Part shown: piece after piece, positions 1 to 9,440 of the stretch | Position numbering within the stretch: position 1 is the stretch's first letter | Layout of the letters: every line of letters starts with the position of its first letter | NCBI RefSeq assembly: GCF_025963695.1 | Contig: NZ_JAOQAH010000040.1 | Span: 57,374 to 121,373 of the forward strand | Length of the DNA: 64,000 bases | Direction: 5' to 3' | From: Segetibacter sp. | Lineage (GTDB): Bacteria; Bacteroidota; Bacteroidia; Chitinophagales; Chitinophagaceae | The notes under the pieces: model-generated | Told to the model about the DNA's origin: nothing | Seen by the model: the letters and a program-made list of their open reading frames with translations, nothing else | The model's database searches: none | Program-made: the position numbers and the translations under genes

Positions 1-1
1 T

Positions 2-496
2 GATAGAAAAGTGATTAAACAGACTGCTGAAAACTATCCTGAAACTATTTTTTATGAAACAAATGAACTGATAACCCAAATGGGTATAGGTGAAGCCTTC
101 ATTACAACGCTAAATGAAAAGGGTATTCCTACACCACTTGTACATGCTATGCTTGCCCCCCCGCAAAGCAGGATGGATGTGTTGACCGATGAAGAAATGG
201 ATACGATTGTTGGTGAAAGCAAGCTTGCTGCTAAGTACAATAAGTCGGTTGATAGCGAAAGCGCGTATGAAATATTAACAGCTAAACTGGAAGAGGCTGC
301 AGAAAACACCAAAGAACAGGAGGAAAAGAAAAAAGAAGCACAAGCAGAGAAACGAAGTGCTAAAAAAGAGGAAGGGTTTTTTGACAGCCCATTGGTAAAA
401 AGCGCGGGAAGAACTGCAGCAAATATTATAACACGAAGTTTGCTGGGTGCCCTTGGCCTGGGTGGAAGAAGCAGAAGAAGTAAAAGTTGGTTTTGA
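2..496 (+). CDS. HerA-like ATPase, DUF853/YjgR family, C-terminal end (partial)
   Basis: This is the last 164 codons of a gene that enters from the left edge. The frame is open to base 2, so the GTG at 11 is probably not the start. The segment around residues 20-60 (IGEAFITTLNEKGIP, then PPQSRM) matches what I know of the C-terminal end of the DUF853 helicase family (E. coli YjgR), which follows the HerA-type ATPase core. A Lys/Glu-rich coiled stretch and a short Gly-rich tail ending in an Arg/Ser-rich segment follow. The ATPase motifs lie outside the window. The DNA-related role is family knowledge only. Confidence 0.75.
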   Translation, partial: DRKVIKQTAENYPETIFYETNELITQMGIGEAFITTLNEKGIPTPLVHAMLAPPQSRMDVLTDEEMDTIVGESKLAAKYNKSVDSESAYEILTAKLEEAAENTKEQEEKKKEAQAEKRSAKKEEGFFDSPLVKSAGRTAANIITRSLLGALGLGGRSRRSKSWF

Positions 497-586
497 TATA
501 TAGGTTGCCACGTTTAGTTATATATTTTTTCAATTCTACCAATTCTATTACCTCTGGCGGCCTTGATAAAGCTTCCGCATAGTTGT

Positions 587-2500
587 TCAAATTTTTTTTA
601 AAACTGGTGCTACCAGTCCTTTCTCATTTACTATAACTTTTCCTTCCTGCTGCAGGTAATCTAAAACCTTCCAGATCTTATCTTTTTTAAAACCGTTTAG
701 TTTTTCCAGAAGTTGTTGGATGGCAGTAGGATTTTCTAAAATTGCTAAAATCTTATTGCTGATAGTTCCAAACTCTTCAATTGATAGAGGAAGTTTTTTT
801 TGCTGCAAACAAACATCGCAGGAGCCACACCTCTTCATGTCTACATCACCAAAATATCTTCCGATATATTGGCTCCGGCAATCCCGTTCTAACAACACAT
901 ACTTTTCCATTGCATCAATTCTTAATTGATATTGTTGCTTTCGCTTAAGATATGCTTCATGATGAAAAGTAAGGTGCTCGGCAGGTGCACGGTTTTGCAG
1001 GAGAAATATTTGAGGCGTTTCTTTTTGCGGTTTATAATTAACAACACCAAAAGCTTGTAACTCCTTTAATTGATCTGAAAGTTCTTGAGCAGGTAATTTG
1101 GTTAACCTCGATATCAATTTTTCATTAATCGATACTTCATTATCGAAAACACCTTCGTAGCTGCGGAGCAAATATTTGATCAGGTTTTCAAGTGGAGGAT
1201 GAGAATTTTCGAATTGAAGGAGGTTTTCTTTAGTGCAAGTGAAACCAACTTTTGCGGGTATAAAAACCTGTTCGTTAAAACTAAGAATGCCTTCCTGTTC
1301 TAACGCTTTAATGGCATTGATGACCAGGAAAATATCGAGTTTAAAGTTGAGAACGAAGTCGTTTAGATTGAAGTCGTAATACATTCCTTCGCCACCCCCT
1401 ACCGGTATTTGCAGGTGGTTTGCAAGCGCTTGATAAACTTTTTTAATTTCAATTATGGAAGGATATTTCTGTTCAGGCAACTTCTTTAAATCCTCGACTT
1501 CATTTTGCGTACACAATAAAACAGCAAACGCCCTCTTGCCATCTCTTCCGGCACGTCCGGCTTCCTGGTAATAGTTCTCCAGGCTATCGGGAATATCGAT
1601 ATGCACTACGACTCTTACATCAGGCTTATCTATCCCCATTCCAAAAGCGTTCGTTGAAACAATTACCCTTGTTCTGTTTTCAATCCAATCTTCCTGCTTT
1701 TCATTTCGTTCATCTTGTAACAAGCCCGCGTGGTAGTAGCCAGCAGAAATATTATTTAGCTTTAGAAGGTTAGCGAATTCTTTTGTCCTTTTTCTGTTAC
1801 GGCAATAAACAATTGCGCTTCCCGGTACTTTTTGTAAGATTTCAAGCAGCTTATTAAACTTGCTTTCGGCCTTAAAAACACTGAATGAAAGATTGGGTTT
1901 TTCAAAAGATTGCCTGAAAACGTGTTGCTTTTTAAAATTCAGCTTATCACAAATGTCCTCTTGAACAATTGGTGTTGCTGAAGCAGTTAATGCAAGCACA
2001 GGCACAGTAGGAAATTCTTTACGGACGCCTGCAATACGTAAATAAGGTGGGCGAAAATCGTAACCCCATTGAGAGATACAATGGGCTTCGTCGATAGCAA
2101 TAAGGTTTAAATTAAATGCAGGTAGATATTCTTTAAAAAGGTTTGTCTCTAGTCGTTCGGGCGAAACGTACAAGAATTTATACGGACCAAATGCTGCATT
2201 TTGTAACGTTTGCTTTACCTCGAAATACGTCATGCCACTGTGAATGGAAAGTGCGGGGATATTTCGCTTCTTCAGGTTTTCCACCTGGTCTTTCATCAAG
2301 GAAATGAGAGGGCTTATGACAAGGCACAACCCTTCTTTAGCTAAAGCAGGAATTTGAAAGCAAATTGATTTACCCCCACCTGTTGGTAGTAGTGCCAACA
2401 CATCTTTACCATCCATTACAGCATTGATGATTTCTTCCTGCAAAGGGCGGAAGAAATGGTGTCCCCAATATTGTTTCAGTATTTCTTGTGGTAAAGGCAA
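587..2500 (-). CDS. recQ: ATP-dependent DNA helicase RecQ family
   Basis: A 3'-5' superfamily 2 DNA helicase for recombinational repair and stalled forks. Walker A is GGGKS at residues 41-45 and the Walker B box is DEAH at 137-140. A helicase C-terminal domain with the QEAGRAGRDG motif follows. A zinc cluster of four cysteines sits at about 541, 558, 561 and 564, as in the RecQ zinc subdomain. At 637 residues it ends with a short winged-helix-like tail and no clear HRDC domain. The only usable start is TTG at 2500: the frame runs up to a stop near 2546 without ATG or GTG. Many Bacteroidota carry several RecQ paralogues, so it may not be the only one. Confidence 0.9.
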   Translation of the reverse strand: MPLPQEILKQYWGHHFFRPLQEEIINAVMDGKDVLALLPTGGGKSICFQIPALAKEGLCLVISPLISLMKDQVENLKKRNIPALSIHSGMTYFEVKQTLQNAAFGPYKFLYVSPERLETNLFKEYLPAFNLNLIAIDEAHCISQWGYDFRPPYLRIAGVRKEFPTVPVLALTASATPIVQEDICDKLNFKKQHVFRQSFEKPNLSFSVFKAESKFNKLLEILQKVPGSAIVYCRNRKRTKEFANLLKLNNISAGYYHAGLLQDERNEKQEDWIENRTRVIVSTNAFGMGIDKPDVRVVVHIDIPDSLENYYQEAGRAGRDGKRAFAVLLCTQNEVEDLKKLPEQKYPSIIEIKKVYQALANHLQIPVGGGEGMYYDFNLNDFVLNFKLDIFLVINAIKALEQEGILSFNEQVFIPAKVGFTCTKENLLQFENSHPPLENLIKYLLRSYEGVFDNEVSINEKLISRLTKLPAQELSDQLKELQAFGVVNYKPQKETPQIFLLQNRAPAEHLTFHHEAYLKRKQQYQLRIDAMEKYVLLERDCRSQYIGRYFGDVDMKRCGSCDVCLQQKKLPLSIEEFGTISNKILAILENPTAIQQLLEKLNGFKKDKIWKVLDYLQQEGKVIVNEKGLVAPVLKKI

Positions 2501-2661
2501 AAAGGTAAATTGATTTAATATTTGGCGGAGTTTCCACTTCGACCATTATGCAATTTACCTTCTAATGGTGGTAAGCTAAATCATAAAAGTTTGTTTTAGA
2601 AAAATCGCGCTGATTAATAGCTGTGAAGGCGGCAACTACTAAAAGTGGTTGTTTATAAAAC

Positions 2662-4779
2662 TCAAAGTACTTTCTTCCATTTCAACCATAAAGAATTTGC
2701 GGCCAATACCACATCACTTAAACCCATAACTAAAGCACCGGCGGTGGGAGTAAGTAAGCCAACAGCAGCAATCGGTATAGCAATAATATTGTATAGGAAA
2801 GCCCAGAATAAATTACCTTTTATAGTGCCATAAGTATGCTTTCCTAGTTGTATTGCCATTGGCAGCTTTTTTAGTCCACTATCCATCAAAACCACAGAAG
2901 CACTTTGAATTGCTAACTGCGATGCTTTGCTTAAAGAAATACTGATGGTTGCTTTTGCAAGGGCGGGTGCATCATTAATACCATCACCAACCATCACAGT
3001 CGGTTGTTCTTTCACAAGTTGTGCAATCTTTTCAAGTTTTTGTTGCGGTGTATTTTCGGCAAAGAATTCGTCAATTTTAAGTTGATCTGCAATTTGTTTT
3101 GTTTTTGCATTAGAGTCACCGCTTAATAAAATTGTTTTGATCCCCTTTTTTTTGCAAAAGCCTATTACGTCCGCGGCCTCGGGTCGAAGTTCATCTGCTA
3201 TATCTATCCACCCAAGTGCCTTGCCGTTCTTGGTTACATATAAATGATGGCCATCGTCAACAATAGCCGGATCAATTTTCGAAGAACCGATGGAATAAAG
3301 ATTTCCTGCTTTGTCTTCGGCTTTCAGTCCGAGACCTTTTATCTCTTCCGTTTTCTTCCATCTTATCGGTTTATTAACTTTCCATGCATCAGAAATACTT
3401 TTTGCAATTGGATGATTTGACATGTTTTCTAGCGAAAAAACAATTCTTCTAAATTCTTCCTCGTCTATTAAAGACTTAAAACTGGTGATGCTAAATTTTC
3501 CATTTGTAAGTGTTCCGGTTTTATCAAATACTATTTGCTTAATGTTTCGAAATAACTCCATACTTTTTGCATCGGTAAACAATATGCCTTCTTTAGCAGC
3601 TCTGCCCAAACCAACAGCAATAGCTGCTGGCGTTGCTAACCCCATAGCACAAGGACACGATATAACCAACACTGCAATAGCTCTCATCAGGCTTTCCTGG
3701 AAAGTAGTTTCAACAAAAAAGTAATTAATTGCAAGCGTAAGCAGGGAAATAGAAATGACTACAGGAACAAATATTGCTGCAATTCTGTCCACCAGCTTCT
3801 GCACGGGCGGCTTTTGATTTTGGGCCTGTTTCATCATTTGTACAATACTATTAAGCACTGTTTCATTTCCGGTAGCGGTTACATAAGTTCTAACAGTACC
3901 ATTAGAAATGGCGCTTCCTCCAATCAGTATATCATTTTGCTTTTTAAATACAGGAACACTTTCGCCTGTTATAATGGCTTCGTTTACTTCGGCCTCGCCA
4001 CTTAGAATTTTACAATCCATTGGTACCTGCTCGCCTGTTTTTATCAACAGCAGGTCGCCAACTTTTAGAAAGGTATTTTCTATAGGAAAAATATTTTCGT
4101 TGTGTTGATCATCGTACGCAATCATGTTCGCCATTACCTTTTCATTTCGGGTAAGTTCTTTAATTGCCTTTTGGGTTTTTTCTATAGAAAGGTCCTCAAG
4201 CCAGTTACCAAAAAATACGATGTTTATAATAGACGCAGCCGTTTCGAAGAAAATTTTGGAAGGATCCAGGGTAATTAATCCGATGAGACTATAGACAAAA
4301 GCAGCAGTAGCTCCCAGGGCTATCAAGACGTTCATATTTGGTACCCCCGATCTCAAACTATTAATCGCGCTTTTCCCGAAATAACCCATGCCTACAATAA
4401 ATACTGGCAGACATAGTGCCATCTGTGTTACAGGGTTGTGCAAGAGATGCAACTGTAGCGACATGCCCATATGCCCTAACATCAATAACAAAGTAAAGGG
4501 AAGGCAGAACCAAAACTTCTGGAGATGAGTCTTTAAGAATTTTTTTGATGGTACTATTGTTGTTTCCGAATCATCTGCCTTAACTGTATATCCTAATAAC
4601 TCAATATTTTTTTTCGCTTTTTCAAGATTTCCACCTGCTGATGCCGTTTCAAATACCACCTCTCCACTAATTGGGTTAACTAAAATCTCCTGCATTCCCT
4701 GCTTTTGTAACACCTTGTTTACACTTAACGCACAATTACTGCATGTCATCCCCTCCACTTTCCAATTTACTTTTTCCAT
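2662..4779 (-). CDS. copA: Heavy-metal (copper-type) P1B ATPase
   Basis: A membrane pump that exports Cu(I) by the P-type cycle. One N-terminal heavy-metal-associated domain carries the CxxC pair at residues 13 and 16 (GMTCSNC). The transmembrane metal site is CPC at about 375 (SCPCAMGLATP), the phosphorylation motif DKTGTLT is near 418, and GDGIND lies in the hinge. The CPC motif and the single CxxC domain favour copper or silver over zinc, which is a family-level inference. At 705 residues it is normal for a one-domain CopA. It faces tsaE divergently. A TAACTTTG box lies 29 bases upstream of its ATG. No copper regulator or chaperone gene is adjacent. Confidence 0.92.
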   Translation of the reverse strand: MEKVNWKVEGMTCSNCALSVNKVLQKQGMQEILVNPISGEVVFETASAGGNLEKAKKNIELLGYTVKADDSETTIVPSKKFLKTHLQKFWFCLPFTLLLMLGHMGMSLQLHLLHNPVTQMALCLPVFIVGMGYFGKSAINSLRSGVPNMNVLIALGATAAFVYSLIGLITLDPSKIFFETAASIINIVFFGNWLEDLSIEKTQKAIKELTRNEKVMANMIAYDDQHNENIFPIENTFLKVGDLLLIKTGEQVPMDCKILSGEAEVNEAIITGESVPVFKKQNDILIGGSAISNGTVRTYVTATGNETVLNSIVQMMKQAQNQKPPVQKLVDRIAAIFVPVVISISLLTLAINYFFVETTFQESLMRAIAVLVISCPCAMGLATPAAIAVGLGRAAKEGILFTDAKSMELFRNIKQIVFDKTGTLTNGKFSITSFKSLIDEEEFRRIVFSLENMSNHPIAKSISDAWKVNKPIRWKKTEEIKGLGLKAEDKAGNLYSIGSSKIDPAIVDDGHHLYVTKNGKALGWIDIADELRPEAADVIGFCKKKGIKTILLSGDSNAKTKQIADQLKIDEFFAENTPQQKLEKIAQLVKEQPTVMVGDGINDAPALAKATISISLSKASQLAIQSASVVLMDSGLKKLPMAIQLGKHTYGTIKGNLFWAFLYNIIAIPIAAVGLLTPTAGALVMGLSDVVLAANSLWLKWKKVL

Positions 4780-4808
4780 CTTAATACGGTTATAGTCTGT
4801 CTTGATTG

Positions 4809-4816
4809 CAAAGTTA
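4809..4816 (-). promoter_or_regulatory. Bacteroidota -7 box for copA
   Basis: Read on the minus strand the bases are TAACTTTG, an exact match to the phylum's TAnnTTTG -7 element, 29 bases before the copA start. No convincing -33 TTTG was found at the expected distance, so this is a partial promoter call. Confidence 0.45.
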
Positions 4817-4914
4817 CTTTATAGCAATCTCCTACCCGTTTTATCGAAGGTGCTATCTTTACTACGTTGTTGCAATTCAGTTAGAAATTGCAGCGATTTG
4901 ACAATCCCTTATAG

Positions 4915-5325
4915 ATGCAATTAACTTTTACATTATCAGAAATCAGGCAAGCAGCAGAAAAAGTGTTTGAGATTGGGAAAGACCGAAAGGTTTGGGCAAT
5001 ACATGGCGAAATGGGTGCCGGGAAGACAACGTTTATTCACGCTCTCTGTGAAAACCTGCAAATCTCCTCTGCTTTCGGTAGCCCTACTTATTCTATAATC
5101 AACGAGTATAAAAGCGAAAAGGTAGGGCAGATCTATCATATGGATTGGTACCGGTTAAAAGACGAAGACGAAGCATTACAGGCAGGTGTAGAAGATTGTT
5201 TATTTAGCGGAAGCTTTTGTATGGTAGAATGGTCTGAAAGAGCGCCAGCTTTGTTGCCCGCAGATTGTCTTCATATTTCAGTATGGATAGTTGATAAACA
5301 AACAAGGCAGCTTTCTTTAAAATAG
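4915..5325 (+). CDS. tsaE: tRNA N6-threonylcarbamoyladenosine biosynthesis ATPase TsaE
   Basis: The ATPase partner of TsaB/TsaD in making t6A37 on ANN-reading tRNAs. The P-loop GEMGAGKTT lies at residues 31-39. SPTYSIINEY, HMDWYRL and the late MVEWSERA are the usual TsaE blocks. At 136 residues it has the family's usual size and is cytoplasmic. It starts with ATG and is followed by about 137 bases and then alanine dehydrogenase on the same strand, a frequent Bacteroidota pairing as far as I recall. Ald has its own promoter-like box, so cotranscription is not required. Confidence 0.93.
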   Translation: MQLTFTLSEIRQAAEKVFEIGKDRKVWAIHGEMGAGKTTFIHALCENLQISSAFGSPTYSIINEYKSEKVGQIYHMDWYRLKDEDEALQAGVEDCLFSGSFCMVEWSERAPALLPADCLHISVWIVDKQTRQLSLK

Positions 5326-5427
5326 AACACCTGTTATGATCTTTGTTACAAAACCATGGGCGTTTATCAAACCATTATTCTGGTAAAAACAACCTAGCTT
5401 TAAATGATAAACTGTAAAGCCCCTATC

Positions 5428-5455
5428 TTGCAAAATTATTCTGTAATTAACTTTG
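5428..5455 (+). promoter_or_regulatory. Promoter of alanine dehydrogenase (-33 TTG, -7 TAACTTTG)
   Basis: TTG at 5428-5430, a 17-base spacer and TAACTTTG at 5448-5455 fit the Bacteroidota sigma-ABfr promoter. The -7 box ends only seven bases before the ATG at 5463, so the mRNA would have almost no 5' leader. Confidence 0.55.
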
Positions 5456-5462
5456 TGCGTAC

Positions 5463-6677
5463 ATGGCATCTGTAAAGCCCCTTATTAGTACCTCTTTTTC
5501 ATACGAAACATTAGAAGAAACGCTGGATATAAAGGCGCAGGGGAAGCAATTATATATCGGCATTCCGAAAGAAACCGCATTCCAGGAGAATAGAATAGCA
5601 TTGACACCAGAAGGTGTAAGTGTGCTGGTGAGTAATGGGCATAAAGTAACTATAGAATCTTTAGCCGGGGAAGGAAGCAAATATTCAGACAGGGACTATA
5701 GTGAAGCCGGAGCTCAAATAGAATTGAAACGGGAAGAAGTTTTCAAAGCGCCTTTACTGGTAAAAAGTGCACCGGTTGTTGAAGAAGATTTGCCGCTACT
5801 CCAAATGGGACAGACCATTATTTCTCCCATACATTTATCGGCAATGAAGGGTGAGTTCCTCCAAAAAATGATGGAGAAGAAAATTACGGCGCTAAGTTTT
5901 GAGAATTTAAAGGATCATAGCGGCACCTACCCCATTGTCAGAAGCATGAGCGAAATAGCGGGTGCTGCAATCATGTTGATTGCCGGCCAGTATTTGGGCT
6001 GTTCCAATAATGGCAAAGGTGTATTATTGGGTGGTATTAGCGGTATCCCTCCTACAAAAGTTATCATCATAGGAGCTGGTGTTGTAGGTGAATTTGCTAC
6101 CCGCACAGCCTTGGCTTTAGGTGCTTCTGTAAAAGTTTTTGATAACAACGTTTATCGGTTAAAACGATTGCAAAATAATCTTGGAGTAAGGGTGTGGACG
6201 AGTGTGATAGAACCGAAAATTCTGGCAAAACAATTAAAAACCTGCGAAGTAGCGGTTGGTGCACTGAGCAGTGAGTTTGGAAGAACGCCTATTTTAGTTT
6301 CAGAAGAAATGGTGGCTGCCATGAGAACGGGCAGTGTTATTATAGACGTAAGCATCGACAGGGGCGGATGTTTTGAGACCAGCGAAATTACCAGCCACGA
6401 ACAACCAACTTTTGTTAAACATGGAATTATTCATTACTGCGTTCCCAACATTCCCAGTGGGTTTGCACGAACTGCCAGCCAGGCTATAAGTAACGTTTTA
6501 ATGCCTCTGTTGCTTAATGTAAGTGATGAAGGTGGAGTGGAAGAAATGGCATGGCACGACTTCAACCTGCGAAACGGCATCTACATATATAAAGGACATC
6601 TTACCAACTTTTACTTAAGCCAGCGATTTGATTTAAAGTATACCGACCTCAACTTATTAATAGCGAGCAGAAGGTAA
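5463..6677 (+). CDS. ald: Alanine dehydrogenase
   Basis: Reversible NAD-dependent conversion of L-alanine to pyruvate and ammonia. The N-terminal domain begins after a roughly 30-residue extension (IGIPKETAFQENRIALTPEGV at about 32-52, with the substrate-binding Arg and the catalytic-region Lys in KSAP near 101). The NAD-binding Rossmann motif GAGVVG is at 204-209. At 404 residues it is longer than Bacillus Ald (about 370-380) by the N-terminal extension and a short C-terminal tail, which I take as the Bacteroidota form. It ends 28 bases before the convergent gldD stop. Confidence 0.9.
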   Translation: MASVKPLISTSFSYETLEETLDIKAQGKQLYIGIPKETAFQENRIALTPEGVSVLVSNGHKVTIESLAGEGSKYSDRDYSEAGAQIELKREEVFKAPLLVKSAPVVEEDLPLLQMGQTIISPIHLSAMKGEFLQKMMEKKITALSFENLKDHSGTYPIVRSMSEIAGAAIMLIAGQYLGCSNNGKGVLLGGISGIPPTKVIIIGAGVVGEFATRTALALGASVKVFDNNVYRLKRLQNNLGVRVWTSVIEPKILAKQLKTCEVAVGALSSEFGRTPILVSEEMVAAMRTGSVIIDVSIDRGGCFETSEITSHEQPTFVKHGIIHYCVPNIPSGFARTASQAISNVLMPLLLNVSDEGGVEEMAWHDFNLRNGIYIYKGHLTNFYLSQRFDLKYTDLNLLIASRR

Positions 6678-6705
6678 GAGGAGTGAGTAGCTTTTTTGAA
6701 ATGGG

Positions 6706-7374
6706 CTAATTCCACTTGAATGTATTGATCATGTGTTTTACATCCTCTATTAAAAACCGGTTCACAATTGCTAATGAGTCTTCGTTAGGAGTTGCATCAA
6801 AGTAAAGGGCACCTCTTAGAAAGTGGTTGGTAGTGTCGGTTAATAAAAATTGGTTAGCAGTTGCAACATCTCCACCAAGTTTAAAAAAAATACCATGTAC
6901 GTCGTGTGGGTTTGTAATAAGCGAGTCCTCAATACTATAGGCCTTTACAGTATTCTTATTAGTTAACTTATAAGAATCGCTTATTAACTTATCGAACTTC
7001 TCCTTCTTTGGGTCCTTGTAGCTTATATAAATTCGCCCATTAAATTGGGGAAAGTCAATGTTAATCCACCAGGGGTTTTCTGTAGCCTCACCAAAAAAGC
7101 TACTGTCTTTTACAACGCTTGCATAAGTTGGATATTCAAAAGAGTACGGATATCCCGGCTGATTAAAAACCCGGTATTCCTTTTTGGGGAAAGCTATTCT
7201 AAAATAACCTCTAGGTTTGGGAGTATAATCACTGTTGCACGAAAGAAAAGTGACAGCAGATAAACTGCAGGCCATAAAAAAAACAAAGGAGCTGCTTGTT
7301 AAAGCTTTAGCAGAAAATCGAAAACAACAAGGAGAGAATAAATTTTTCAAAGATATTTTTATTAACACCCTCAA
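6706..7374 (-). CDS. gldD: Gliding motility lipoprotein GldD
   Basis: A lipoprotein needed for gliding and T9SS function in Flavobacterium johnsoniae. The segment TPKPRGYFRIAFPKKEYRVF after a lipobox-like LSC (FLSCNSDY) is the family hallmark. It follows gldE with an eight-base gap, the same order as in gliding Bacteroidota. The start is uncertain: the frame opens with TTG at 7374, GTG occurs two codons later, and the long N-terminal part before the lipobox (about 45 residues) suggests a later start is possible. The gene is also present in non-gliding members, so motility cannot be concluded. Confidence 0.9.
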   Translation of the reverse strand: MRVLIKISLKNLFSPCCFRFSAKALTSSSFVFFMACSLSAVTFLSCNSDYTPKPRGYFRIAFPKKEYRVFNQPGYPYSFEYPTYASVVKDSSFFGEATENPWWINIDFPQFNGRIYISYKDPKKEKFDKLISDSYKLTNKNTVKAYSIEDSLITNPHDVHGIFFKLGGDVATANQFLLTDTTNHFLRGALYFDATPNEDSLAIVNRFLIEDVKHMINTFKWN

Positions 7375-7382
7375 ATTTACGT

Positions 7383-8723
7383 CTACTGGGTCGAATGAGG
7401 TTTGATAGTAACCTTAATTTTCTGTAGGCGATTTTTTTCAATTTCTATAACGGTGAATTCAAAGTCGCCGTTTGATACTACCTCATTGGCTGTAGGTATT
7501 TCACCTGCAAGTTCCAAAACTAACCCCGCTAGCGATTCGCTTTCACCTCTTACCTCATCAAATGTTTCCATTGGCAACTCCATTACCCGGCAAACGTCAT
7601 AGATCATTATTTTTCCCTCAAAAATGTAATTGTGGTCGTCAACTTTGGTGTAGCTCACATCTTCTTCATCGAATTCATCCTTTATTTCCCCGATGATTTC
7701 CTCCATAATATCTTCAAGTGTTACAATGCCGCTTGTGCCGCCAAACTCGTCTACCACAATTGCAAAGTGTGTTCTTTTTGCCTGGAATTCCTGTAGTAAA
7801 TCTTCAATCATCTTTTGCTCATGAATAAAAAACGGTGGTCTCATTAACGGCTGCCATTCAAAATCATCTGGTTTTCCTAAATGGGGCAAAAGGTCTTTTG
7901 TATGAATTATTCCCGCTACTGCATCAAGATCTTCTTTGTAAACGGGCAAGCGGCTGTAATGCAGTTCTTCAACTTTTTTTACAAGATTACCAAAAGACGT
8001 TGAATGTTCTATCCCACTTACATCAAGCCTTGCTTTCATCACCTGCTTGGCAGTTATGTTGCCGAATTTTACAATCCCTTTTAAAATGTTCTTCTCTTTC
8101 TGAGAAGCTTCACTGTCGGTGGTAATATCTATGGCATGGTCCAGTTCTTCAAGGCTGTAAGAACTATTTGACTTTTTAGCCAGCTTCTTCTCGATGAAAT
8201 CAGAAGTGTTCACGAGCCGTATACTCAAACCTTTAAACAAGTAAGAGATGGCCTCTACCAATGCTCCTGCATCTTTTGCAAATCGGATGTTATTTTGGGT
8301 AGCCATTACTTTTGGCATAACCTCCCCAAATAAAACAAGTAAAAAAGTTACCGACAATACTTTTATCAAAAATTCAACCCACCATAATTGCGTATTATAT
8401 TCAAACAGTCCGTCAATAACAAAATTCGAAATAATAATAATTGAAATGTTTACGAAGCTGTTTGCAATTACCAGCGACGCAAGCAAAGTTTTAGGTTCTT
8501 CCAGCAAATCAACAATACGTTTATAAGCAGACTGCTGCTTTGTCTTAAGCATATTCATATCCTTATACCGAAGCGAAAAGAAAGCAACTTCAGCACCTGA
8601 AACAAGAAAAGATATTAGTAATAAAATTACAAGGAGAAATATTAAAATTGTAGAAGCCTGCGTATTTATAGCAGCAGGGTTAACAGCATTTAAAAATAAA
8701 GACAAATCCGGATGATGATCCAA
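7383..8723 (-). CDS. gldE: Gliding motility-associated protein GldE (CNNM/CorC-type)
   Basis: An integral membrane protein of the HlyC/CorC class. The N-terminal 25-150 region holds hydrophobic helices of a CNNM domain, followed by a CBS-domain pair around residues 210-330 (VMKARLDVSGIE to EDIMEEIIGEI) and a C-terminal CorC_HlyC domain. GldE is thought to act with GldD, and the immediate gldE-gldD order supports this. Proteins of this fold bind nucleotides and may move divalent cations. The start ATG lies about 80 bases downstream of the ssb stop, so ssb, gldE and gldD may share a transcript. Confidence 0.9.
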   Translation of the reverse strand: MDHHPDLSLFLNAVNPAAINTQASTILIFLLVILLLISFLVSGAEVAFFSLRYKDMNMLKTKQQSAYKRIVDLLEEPKTLLASLVIANSFVNISIIIISNFVIDGLFEYNTQLWWVEFLIKVLSVTFLLVLFGEVMPKVMATQNNIRFAKDAGALVEAISYLFKGLSIRLVNTSDFIEKKLAKKSNSSYSLEELDHAIDITTDSEASQKEKNILKGIVKFGNITAKQVMKARLDVSGIEHSTSFGNLVKKVEELHYSRLPVYKEDLDAVAGIIHTKDLLPHLGKPDDFEWQPLMRPPFFIHEQKMIEDLLQEFQAKRTHFAIVVDEFGGTSGIVTLEDIMEEIIGEIKDEFDEEDVSYTKVDDHNYIFEGKIMIYDVCRVMELPMETFDEVRGESESLAGLVLELAGEIPTANEVVSNGDFEFTVIEIEKNRLQKIKVTIKPHSTQ

Positions 8724-8804
8724 AACAACAAGGGTTTGGTTAACAATATAAAGGCATCTTAACCTTTAAGGCGGGTGCAATATATCAACTAATTAAATCT
8801 CATT

Positions 8805-9251
8805 TTAAAAAGGTAGGTCTTCTGCAGTTTCTCCAATAGGGGGAATATCGACATTGCTAATGCCTTCAAGATTATCATGATGGTGAGCGCTATTATAACC
8901 AGGGCCTTCACCCCTCTTATCCAACATAATAAGATTATCTCCAACAACTTCTGTAGCAAATTTTTTATTGCCTTCCTTATCTTCCCAGCTTCGTGTTCGT
9001 AGCCTTCCCTCTATATATACAAGGCTCCCTTTATGTAAATATTTTTGTGCTAAATCTGCCAGACCTCGCCACAGAACTACCGTATGCCATTCTGTTTGTG
9101 AAACTAATTTTCCTGTTCTGTCTTTATAAGTTTCAGTAGTTGCCAAACTAAACTTCGCTACCCCAATATTTCCTTCCAGATACTGTACATCCGGATCCTT
9201 GCCCAGATTGCCAATAAGTATTACTCTATTTACACCTCTCATGATAGTCAT
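8805..9251 (-). CDS. ssb: Single-stranded DNA-binding protein
   Basis: An OB-fold protein that coats single-stranded DNA. It begins VNRVILIGNLGKDPDV and continues with TEWHTVVLWRGLADLAQKYL and EGRLRTRSW, all diagnostic of bacterial SSB. It is 148 residues. The C-terminal tail ends AEDLPF, the acidic tip that recruits repair proteins. ATG at 9251 is used; a second ATG three codons later is equally possible. It lies between mutY and gldE, a conserved order in the phylum. Confidence 0.95.
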   Translation of the reverse strand: MTIMRGVNRVILIGNLGKDPDVQYLEGNIGVAKFSLATTETYKDRTGKLVSQTEWHTVVLWRGLADLAQKYLHKGSLVYIEGRLRTRSWEDKEGNKKFATEVVGDNLIMLDKRGEGPGYNSAHHHDNLEGISNVDIPPIGETAEDLPF

Positions 9252-9392
9252 ATTTTAAATTAACTTCCCTGCTGATGGTTAGCTCTCTAAAATTACTTTT
9301 TTTTATAAAACAATTCAAGCATTAAAAAGAAATATTGTTTTAATAGTCAATTTCATGGGTTTTATTAAGTATGCGGAAGTTTTTCAAAGTTT

Positions 9393-9412
9393 CATAGTTG
9401 CGACGCTCCGTT
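9393..9412 (+). repeat. Dispersed intergenic element, subfamily A
   Basis: The bases CATAGTTGCGACGCTCCGTT differ at one position from the copies at 18431 and 32748. The next four bases are CAAC, giving GTTG-N12-CAAC. It lies between mutY and ssb. Confidence 0.8.
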
Positions 9413-9440
9413 CAACTCCTTCAAGAAATGGATCTTTTTT